DNA of 18,704 bases from an uncultured Clostridia bacterium. GTDB taxonomy: Bacteria; Bacillota; Clostridia; Christensenellales; Borkfalkiaceae. A model generated the notes under the pieces. It worked only from the letters and a program-made list of their open reading frames with translations, was not told where the DNA came from and searched no databases. Positions 13,670-18,704 of the stretch are shown one piece after another. The translations under genes were made by a program, and so were the position numbers. Numbering within the stretch: position 1 is the first letter of the stretch; every line of letters begins with the position of its first letter. Location: contig CANPWF010000010.1 of NCBI GenBank assembly GCA_947581885.1, positions 1-18,704 on the forward strand. The letters run 5' to 3'.

Positions 13670-14665
13670 CGGCTCTATCATAACCAAATTTTGTGAAAAA
13701 ATCAAGTCCTTTTCCAAAAATATACGCATCCGTCCCGCAATTTCTTCTTCCTCGGACCCACTTTCCCCCAATCGTTCGATTTGAATGACGATCTTCCCTT
13801 CTTCTTCCTCCGTCAAAGGATAGGAAAAATCCGAGAGCGCGACCATCCCCTCGACAGGCTTCCCCCTCTCGCACAGTTTTACCATGGAATAATTTTGAAA
13901 CGCGTTGTCGAGAAGTTCCTTCGTCCTTCCGTACATGTCGGGACAGGAGAGAACGACAGTGACGATCGTCATTCCGCCCCTTTCGGCGCACGTCACAAGG
14001 CACCGCCCCGCCGCGAGCGTGAAGCCCGTCTTTACCCCGATCGCCCCGTCGTATTCGTACAGCATCCGATTCTTGTTCTGCCATCCGCGCGGCGCGTAAA
14101 ATTTGCATGAGACGATTTCGCGGAAGGTCTCGTTCTCCATCGCATAGGCGGAGATGAGCGCGAGGTCACGTGCCGTCGTATAGTGCCGTTTGTCGGGAAG
14201 CCCGTGCGGATTGACGAATTTGCTGTGTATCACACCGAGCGCAGCCGCCTTTTTATTCATCGCGTGGGCGAACGCCTCGATACTTCCGCTGTGATATAGG
14301 GCGAGCGTGACGGCGCAATCGTTCCCCGAGCGGAGCATCAGCCCGTACAAAAGATCCCGAACGGTGAGAACGTCCCCCGCGCGGAGGTACACGCTCGAAC
14401 CCTCCGTCCCCTCCGCTTCCTTCGGTACGGCAACTTCTTCGTCCAAATTGCATGAGTCGATGATGAGAATGGCGGTGAGCACCTTCGTCGTGCTCGCCAT
14501 GGGAAGGTTTGTTTCCGCGTTCTCCTCGTGCAGGACGCGGCGGGAAGAGACTTCGAGCACGCACTCCGCCTTGGCACTTTCCGCGGCATGGGAGATTTCT
14601 CCCTTCGGGAGAACGGCAATCAGCGCGACAAGCAGCGCGAAAACGGCGAGAAAGTTACGTTTCAT
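13667..14665 (-). CDS. dacF: D-alanyl-D-alanine carboxypeptidase, DacF-like (peptidase S11)
   Basis: A penicillin-binding protein that trims the terminal D-Ala from peptidoglycan pentapeptides outside the membrane. It has 332 aa with a signal peptide at residues 1-27 (hydrophobic run LAVFALLVALIAVL, likely cut near SHAAES). The three active-site motifs are present: SxxK at Ser58-Lys61 (MASTTKVLTA), SGN at 113-115 and KTG at 212-214. The C-terminal domain is rich in Glu and lacks a clear amphipathic membrane anchor of the E. coli type. ATG 14665 overlaps the end of the upstream ytfJ gene by 11 nt. The only ribosome-binding-like bases (AAAGG) touch the ATG, so translation is probably coupled. 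Whether it is vegetative or sporulation-specific cannot be told. Confidence 0.93.
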   Translation of the reverse strand: MKRNFLAVFALLVALIAVLPKGEISHAAESAKAECVLEVSSRRVLHEENAETNLPMASTTKVLTAILIIDSCNLDEEVAVPKEAEGTEGSSVYLRAGDVLTVRDLLYGLMLRSGNDCAVTLALYHSGSIEAFAHAMNKKAAALGVIHSKFVNPHGLPDKRHYTTARDLALISAYAMENETFREIVSCKFYAPRGWQNKNRMLYEYDGAIGVKTGFTLAAGRCLVTCAERGGMTIVTVVLSCPDMYGRTKELLDNAFQNYSMVKLCERGKPVEGMVALSDFSYPLTEEEEGKIVIQIERLGESGSEEEEIAGRMRIFLEKDLIFSQNLVMIEP

Positions 14666-15026
14666 CCTTTGTCGTCATCTTCCCGATGAGTTCGCTTGCC
14701 TTCTCGATGAGCCCGTCGAGGGGGTCGTCGGTGATGCGGACGACGCGACATTCCACCCCGTCGTCGATGAGAAATCCCGCGGGCTTGATGTTGATGACGG
14801 TGCCCGAACCGCCTGCGAACGGAAAATTTTCGTCCTCCTTCACCGCCTTGACTTCGCCGTATTCCCCACCGCCGGAGAGATATCCTACCGTCACTTTGGT
14901 GAAGGGAATGATCTCCGCGCCGCTCGCCGATATGAGGGGCTTGCCGATCACGGTGTTCACGTCGACGAGGCTCGTCAACTGCTCCGTTGTCTTTTCGAGG
15001 ACCTTATCGATCTTCTTTGTATCCAT
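14655..15026 (-). CDS. ytfJ: GerW/YtfJ family protein
   Basis: A 123-aa protein of the GerW (YtfJ) family, which in Bacillus is a spore inner-membrane-associated factor needed for germination. Family text is clear: DVNTVIGKPLISASGAEIIPFTKVTVGY, GGGEYG, AGGSGTVINIKPAGFLI. ATG 15026 has TTGGAGG about 10 nt upstream. The gene lies inside the end of the preceding membrane-protein gene by 52 nt and overlaps dacF by 11 nt. Family members also occur in bacteria not known to sporulate, so its presence does not prove sporulation. Confidence 0.92.
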   Translation of the reverse strand: MDTKKIDKVLEKTTEQLTSLVDVNTVIGKPLISASGAEIIPFTKVTVGYLSGGGEYGEVKAVKEDENFPFAGGSGTVINIKPAGFLIDDGVECRVVRITDDPLDGLIEKASELIGKMTTKDET

Positions 15027-15553
15027 TGCAAAAATGCCTCCAAAATTTTCTTCGATATCGCGACGGCGAGCGTCAGTCCGTTGAACACGAAAACCGAGCG
15101 CGTCGTCAGCTTCAAACAGGGTTTTGCACCCAAAAGGGTGTTGTTTTTGAGGGTGAGGAAGGGTTTATCCCGTTGCAATACCGAAAACGCCGCCCCCGAT
15201 ACCGCGAGCGCGAACGCCGCCAAAAGCAGGGCGTATGGCTGTTCGGCTCCCCCCGTTTCCACCGTCTGGCGGAAAGTATAGAGCTGAAATCCCTTGGCGA
15301 TCTCGAACTTCTTCCTCGTATCCGCAATTTCCCGATAGGGAAGAAAGAACGCCTTCTTCTTTGAAACATGAATTAGGATCCCCTCTTTATCGAGTTCGCC
15401 GTACCCTCCGATGAGCTTGAACTTTCTGTAAAATCGCACGCTGAACCACGCTCGGTTTTCCCCCACGTCCACAAAGCTGTCCACATACAAAAAGATGGGG
15501 AACAAAAATAGGAGAGCGAGGAAAAAAGTTGCGTACACAAAAAGTCCGCCCAT
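14975..15553 (-). CDS. Membrane-anchored protein, possibly DUF2953-like, unknown function
   Basis: About 192 aa with an N-terminal transmembrane segment (YATFFLALLFLFPIFLY, residues 7-23) and a second hydrophobic stretch (ALLLAAFALAVSGAAF) near the middle. The region between them is basic and beta-rich (VRFYRKFKLIGGYGELDKEG). A gene for a DUF2953 protein next to gerW/ytfJ and after scpB is common in clostridia. That context is the main reason for the tentative family call; the sequence itself is not strongly recognised. The start is uncertain. ATG 15553 has no Shine-Dalgarno and lies in a hairpin arm, while GTG 15538 (five codons later) would come after the hairpin. The frame also continues open upstream through scpB. 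The 3' end overlaps ytfJ by 52 nt. Confidence 0.65.
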   Translation of the reverse strand: MGGLFVYATFFLALLFLFPIFLYVDSFVDVGENRAWFSVRFYRKFKLIGGYGELDKEGILIHVSKKKAFFLPYREIADTRKKFEIAKGFQLYTFRQTVETGGAEQPYALLLAAFALAVSGAAFSVLQRDKPFLTLKNNTLLGAKPCLKLTTRSVFVFNGLTLAVAISKKILEAFLQWIQRRSIRSSKRQRSS

Positions 15554-15569
15554 ACAGCTAATATGGGCG
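15539..15569 (-). promoter_or_regulatory. Hairpin with U-run over the start of the membrane-protein gene
   Basis: A perfect 8-bp inverted repeat CGCCCATA/TATGGGCG (15547-15554 and 15562-15569) with a 7-nt loop. On the - strand mRNA it is followed after three bases by five U. The annotated ATG (15551-15553) is inside the 3' arm. It could be a weak terminator or attenuator after scpB, or it could mask the start codon. Confidence 0.5.
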
Positions 15570-15597
15570 AACGGTTTGAAATTATTCGGAAAAAAAC

Positions 15598-16311
15598 CTA
15601 CGAGATCTTTACGATATCGCTCCCGTCGATGCCGCGGAGGAAATCGGGGATCGCATAGCCGTCCTCGGTGACCTCTTCCTCCTCTTTGCGCTTGGGAGAA
15701 GGCCTCTCCGCGCCCACGTCCTCGGCGCGTTCCTCTTCGGGACGTTCGTCGCTGCGGGCATAGAGATAGCTGTCCCGCTCGTCCTCGTTCTCCCGCGCGA
15801 TCGCCGCCATCAGCTTGTCGTAATCGGGAAGGTCCTCCAAAGACCTGAGCTTGAACCGCTTCAAAAATTCGTCCGTCGTCGCAAAAAGAACGGGGCGGCC
15901 GACCGCTTCCTTCCTGCCGCACGGCTCGATGAGTTTTAAGGTGATGAGCGCGTTGACGGCATAATCGCTGTTGGAACCGCGGATGAGCTCGATCTCGGTG
16001 CGGGTGATGGGCTGTTTGTAGGCGATGATCGCGGCTGTCTCCAACACCGTGCGGGTGAGTTCCTTCTCGCGGATGGGATTGAGCACCGCGGCGACCTGCT
16101 CTTTATAGATGGGATTGGAAGCGAGTTGGGCTTTCCCGTTGAATTCGAGAAGCCGAAGCCCGCCCTCTTCCCCATACCGTGAAGAGAGCTCTTTGAGTGC
16201 GTCCAAAATTTCCCCTGAAGTCGCGTTGAGTTTTTCGGCGATGTCCGCAAGGGGAACGCTCTTTCCCGAGGCGAACAGGATCGCCTCAATCATATTCGTC
16301 AAGTTGTCCAA
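15598..16311 (-). CDS. scpB: Segregation and condensation protein ScpB
   Basis: ScpB dimerises and, with the kleisin ScpA, completes the Smc condensin that compacts and separates chromosomes. The protein has 237 aa. The conserved winged-helix part includes IEAILFASGKSVPLADIAE, ETAAIIAYKQPITRTEIELIRG and GRKEAVGRPVLFATTDEFL. From about residue 180 there is an additional charged, Glu/Arg-rich tail that ends in YAIPDFLRGIDGSDIVKIS, making the protein some 40 aa longer than typical ScpB. ATG 16311 overlaps the end of scpA by 26 nt. Confidence 0.95.
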   Translation of the reverse strand: MDNLTNMIEAILFASGKSVPLADIAEKLNATSGEILDALKELSSRYGEEGGLRLLEFNGKAQLASNPIYKEQVAAVLNPIREKELTRTVLETAAIIAYKQPITRTEIELIRGSNSDYAVNALITLKLIEPCGRKEAVGRPVLFATTDEFLKRFKLRSLEDLPDYDKLMAAIARENEDERDSYLYARSDERPEEERAEDVGAERPSPKRKEEEEVTEDGYAIPDFLRGIDGSDIVKIS

Positions 16312-17074
16312 TGGATTCCTCCTTCCCCTCGGGATTTCTGGTGATGGTGATCTCGCCGAATTCGGCGAATTGCTGTACGAACACGAACTGATGTTTCAGA
16401 AGTTCGAGGAGGGCCTGAAAAGTCGTGATGATCTCGGATTTGGAACTGTCTTGGGAGAAGAGCGATTCGAAACTTACCGCCTCTTCCCTGCACGCCTCCA
16501 AAATGGCGGTGATCTTCTGCTCGACGGTGTACTCGTCGCGCGGGATCTCGCGGGCTTCCATGGCGGCAAATGCCCGTTCGCGCGTCCGCATCAGGCGAGT
16601 GAACGCCTCGATGAGCCCGTCCGCCGTCACCCCGTCGAGGGTGAATATCGTCTTTGTTTCCCCCACGCTCTTATCGGGTTCCTTAAAATAGTAGCCCACC
16701 GTTTCGAGCTCTTTGAGCTTGGAGATCTCCTCTTTGATGAGGCGGTAATCCTCGATCGCGCGGATAAGTTTGGTGCGTTCGTCGTCCTCTTCGGGGATCT
16801 CCTCCGCCTCTTCGAGATTGGGGACGAGGGCGGCAGCTTTGATCCTCAGAATTTGCGCCGCGATCGCGAGGTATTCGGTGACCTTCTCCACATCGAGATA
16901 GGGCAGTCCCTTCATATAGTCGAGGAACTGATCGGTGACATCGGAGACGAAGATATCCTTCACGTCGATCTCCGCCCTCGTGATAAGGCATAAAAGAAGG
17001 TCGAGCGGGCCTTCGAAATTGGATAAGACCGTCGTATAGTCGACGACCGATTCGAATTTTTCGCGGTCTACCAT
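16286..17074 (-). CDS. scpA: Segregation and condensation protein ScpA (kleisin)
   Basis: ScpA bridges the two heads of Smc in the bacterial condensin. The protein has 262 aa. The N-terminal family block is clear: SNFEGPLDLLLCLITRAEIDVKDIFVSDVTDQFLDYM, then EYLAIAAQILRIKAAALVPN. A winged-helix C-terminus follows (QALLELLKHQFVFVQQFAEFGEI). ATG 17074 has a GGGGG run 8 nt upstream and overlaps the stop of the upstream M50 gene by 7 nt. An in-frame TTG at 17089 is a less likely start. scpB follows with a 26-nt overlap, so the two partners are translated together. Confidence 0.95.
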   Translation of the reverse strand: MVDREKFESVVDYTTVLSNFEGPLDLLLCLITRAEIDVKDIFVSDVTDQFLDYMKGLPYLDVEKVTEYLAIAAQILRIKAAALVPNLEEAEEIPEEDDERTKLIRAIEDYRLIKEEISKLKELETVGYYFKEPDKSVGETKTIFTLDGVTADGLIEAFTRLMRTRERAFAAMEAREIPRDEYTVEQKITAILEACREEAVSFESLFSQDSSKSEIITTFQALLELLKHQFVFVQQFAEFGEITITRNPEGKEESIGQLDEYD

Positions 17075-17760
17075 GGAATCAACCCCCAAAGCGCGGTGAT
17101 CGGATAGCCGAAAATGTCCGTTGCAAACGTCATGAAATACCCCAAAACGTCAAACCGTTCGATGATCGCAAGCCCGAAATTGGCGGAAAGCACACTGCAC
17201 AAAAAACTTTCCGCGATGAGCCCCAATAAGATCCACTGCCCGTAGTTCCGAAGGAAACGGTATACAGGTCCCCTTTTCTTGTTGAGCGCGTCCACGAGGC
17301 GGAACCCGTCGAGCGGGTACAGCGGCAGAAGATTGAACACGCAAAACGAGAGGCTGTACGTGAACAAGTACCAAGTAAACCCGTTCAAAAGGGAAAACAG
17401 GAACGGGATATTGGGCATATACACTGCGACGACGCGGGCGATCGGGTAGATGAGGAAGGCGAAGAGGTAGTTCATCGCCACCCCCGCACACGCCGTGAGC
17501 GCGAGTCCCGTACGGTATTTTTTGAAGTTGTTCGGATTGATCGGGACGGGTTTCGCCCAGCCGAAATGCACCAAGGTAAAACAGACGAGTCCGATCGGAT
17601 CGAAGTGGCGGAGCGGGTTCAACGAGAGCCTGCCGTACCATTTCGGGGTAGGATCGCCGCACTTCACCGCAACGAAGGCATGCGCAAACTCGTGGAGCGT
17701 GAGCACCACCGTTACGGCCAAAAAACTTGCGAGAAGCGCGATGATATAATTCGCTACCAT
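17068..17760 (-). CDS. M50 family site-2 metalloprotease
   Basis: A 230-aa polytopic membrane protein of the S2P/M50 family. The zinc motif is HEFAH (His23, Glu24, His27) in the first transmembrane helix. The third ligand is Asp151 in NLLPLYPLDGF. GWAKPVPINPNNFK is typical of the short M50 proteins found beside scpA in Firmicutes. Their substrate is unknown. No PDZ domain is present, unlike RseP/RasP. ATG 17760 is preceded by a promoter whose -10 ends 8 nt before it, so this is probably the first gene of the operon running to rluB. Confidence 0.9.
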   Translation of the reverse strand: MVANYIIALLASFLAVTVVLTLHEFAHAFVAVKCGDPTPKWYGRLSLNPLRHFDPIGLVCFTLVHFGWAKPVPINPNNFKKYRTGLALTACAGVAMNYLFAFLIYPIARVVAVYMPNIPFLFSLLNGFTWYLFTYSLSFCVFNLLPLYPLDGFRLVDALNKKRGPVYRFLRNYGQWILLGLIAESFLCSVLSANFGLAIIERFDVLGYFMTFATDIFGYPITALWGLIPW

Positions 17761-17768
17761 ACAAAAAT

Positions 17769-17797
17769 ATTATAAACCCAATCGGGCGGAAAGGCAA
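17769..17797 (-). promoter_or_regulatory. Promoter of the M50-scpAB-dacF-rluB operon, near-leaderless
   Basis: On the - strand: -35 TTGCCT (17797-17792), 17-bp spacer, -10 TATAAT (17774-17769). Only 8 nt separate the -10 box from the ATG of the M50 gene, and they contain no Shine-Dalgarno (ATTTTTGT). The expected transcript has a leader of zero to two bases. Confidence 0.78.
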
Positions 17798-17800
17798 GAG

Positions 17801-17831
17801 AAAATCATAGATTTTGCGGAAATTCCTTCCG
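17801..17831 (-). terminator. Two small hairpins after the lysA stop, weak terminator candidate
   Basis: CGGAA/TTCCG (17817-17831, 5-nt loop) and AAAATC/GATTTT (17801-17815, 3-nt loop) follow the lysA stop on the - strand and precede the M50 promoter. The second runs into CTCTTG, not a clean U-tract. The position fits a terminator, but the structure is weak. Confidence 0.35.
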
Positions 17832-17839
17832 AATATCCC

Positions 17840-18704
17840 CTATTTTGTGGTTTTTCCCTGTAATCTTGCGGGAAGAACGTCGTTTCGCACAAGGTCCTCA
17901 TAGGTCTGCGGCTTCACGATATACTCCGCCTTCCCGTCCTTTACGAGCACGACGGGCGGGATGAAATTGCGGTTGTAGTTGCTCGCCATCGAATAGTTGT
18001 ACGCCCCTGTCGTGAGAATGGCGAGGATGTCTCCCCGTTTGGCGCGGGGCAGGTTTGCGTTTGCAACGAGAATGTCCCCGCTCTCGCAGCACTTCCCCGC
18101 GATTGTAACGACCTCTGTCGGCTCTTCGCTTGCGCGGTTGGCAAGGACGGCGGTGTATTCCGAACGGTACAGGCAGTAGCGGGGATTTTCGAACATCCCC
18201 CCGTCGACGGCGACATACTTTTTCACGCCCTCGATCTCTATCGTTGCCGTGCCTGCGCCGCATATTTTGGCGCCCATTTTCACAAGCATGTCTTGAAGGC
18301 AAACGATCTCGGGTTCTTTTGCGGCGTTGCATATCGATGTCTTGCCTTTGATCAACACCGCCGCCAACATTATGTTTTCCGTTGCGCCTACGCTGGGAAA
18401 GTCCAGGTATACCGTGTCGCCGATAAGTCCCTGGGGGCCGGATACGGCTTCTACGTAGTCGTCGCCTGTGCTTATCTCTGCGCCCAGAGCTTCAAAGCCC
18501 TTGAGGTGAAGGTTTATGGGCCTTGCCCCTATGGCGCAGCCGCCGGGCTGAGCGATCTCCGCATGGCCATATCTGCCGAGCAGCGCACCTAGCATATAGT
18601 AAGATGCACGGAGCCTTGAAGCCATTTCATTGGTCACGGTATACTTATTTATGCCCCTCGGGTCAACCACGATAACGCCTAAGGCAGGACGCTCGACGGA
18701 AGCG
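17840..18704 (-). CDS. Chimeric open frame: MurA fragment joined to LysA C-terminal part
   Basis: One uninterrupted frame, open at the window edge. The N-terminal part (18704 to about 18230) is MurA, UDP-N-acetylglucosamine 1-carboxyvinyltransferase. It has MASRLRASYYMLGALLGRYG, the catalytic Cys at 18538-18536 in QPGGCAIGARPINLHLKGFE, and FPSVGATENIM. From about 18218 to 17840 it is the C-terminal domain of diaminopimelate decarboxylase LysA, with KYVAVDGGMFENPR, KCCESGD carrying the catalytic Cys, and TGAYNYSMASNYN. The halves meet in GVKK (18229-18218). MurA lacks its second half, and LysA lacks its barrel with the PLP lysine. Codon use changes at the seam: isoleucine ATA is 8 of 14 before and 0 of 6 after; arginine AGA/AGG is 4 of 6 before and 1 of 8 after. 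The LysA part matches the rest of the window. lysA near scpA/scpB is a known Firmicute arrangement, so lysA is probably native and the murA segment misplaced. Confidence 0.85.
   Translation of the reverse strand, partial: ASVERPALGVIVVDPRGINKYTVTNEMASRLRASYYMLGALLGRYGHAEIAQPGGCAIGARPINLHLKGFEALGAEISTGDDYVEAVSGPQGLIGDTVYLDFPSVGATENIMLAAVLIKGKTSICNAAKEPEIVCLQDMLVKMGAKICGAGTATIEIEGVKKYVAVDGGMFENPRYCLYRSEYTAVLANRASEEPTEVVTIAGKCCESGDILVANANLPRAKRGDILAILTTGAYNYSMASNYNRNFIPPVVLVKDGKAEYIVKPQTYEDLVRNDVLPARLQGKTTK
18218..18229 (-). other. MurA/LysA junction
   Basis: These 12 bases encode GVKK. The motif is expected both in MurA (IEGVxxL after the active-site region) and at the start of the LysA C-terminal domain (GVKKYVAVDGGM). 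The true breakpoint is somewhere in or next to this shared stretch. Confidence 0.75.

Noticed and set aside
12980..13696. 238-codon + strand frame opposite rluB
   Set aside because: rluB has complete S4 and catalytic motifs on the other strand; the + strand product shows none.

Overview
The window is a chromosomal segment of moderately GC-rich DNA. It most likely comes from a clostridial Firmicute, probably an uncultured gut-type lineage. The evidence is the GlgC plus GlgD pair, a GerW/YtfJ-family protein, the scpA-scpB-dacF-rluB neighbourhood, a Gram-positive type LexA box in front of lexA, and consistently Clostridia-like proteins. The genus cannot be read from the sequence. Outside one odd segment at the right end, codon use is uniform (C/G-ending codons, CGN arginine, few ATA isoleucine codons).

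Left third (1-9246, + strand): a glycogen synthesis and breakdown operon, glgB (5' cut by the window edge)-glgC-glgD-glgA-glgP-GH13 glucanohydrolase. Genes are 33 nt apart or less, or overlap. GlgC/GlgD make ADP-glucose, GlgA polymerises it and GlgB adds branches. GlgP phosphorolyses the outer chains, and the cytoplasmic GH13 enzyme probably handles limit dextrins or maltodextrins. A 440-nt AT-rich spacer with several inverted repeats follows (9247-9686).

Middle (9652-12931): a consensus sigma-A promoter sits 6 nt before a Xer-like tyrosine recombinase, whose stop overlaps the start of hflX (TGATG). A bidirectional hairpin separates hflX from a convergent 62-aa gene for a protein with eight cysteines. 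That gene diverges from lexA, and the shared spacer carries a near-perfect LexA operator. lexA ends at a second bidirectional hairpin.

Right third (17760 down to 12932, - strand): a tightly overlapping operon, M50 site-2 protease-scpA-scpB-membrane protein-ytfJ/gerW-dacF-rluB, covering chromosome condensation, cell-wall trimming and rRNA modification. Three genes of the window (the recombinase, the Cys-rich protein and the M50 protease) have their promoter -10 box only 6-8 nt before the ATG, so their transcripts should be leaderless or nearly so.

Far right (17840-18704, - strand): an open frame whose C-terminal half is diaminopimelate decarboxylase (LysA) and whose N-terminal half is part of MurA. 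The two join in frame within a GVKK motif, and codon use changes at the seam. This is the strongest anomaly. A chimeric join (assembly or library) is more likely than a working fusion enzyme. I see no mobile element, CRISPR array, tRNA/rRNA gene or defence system, and no convincing new multi-gene system.
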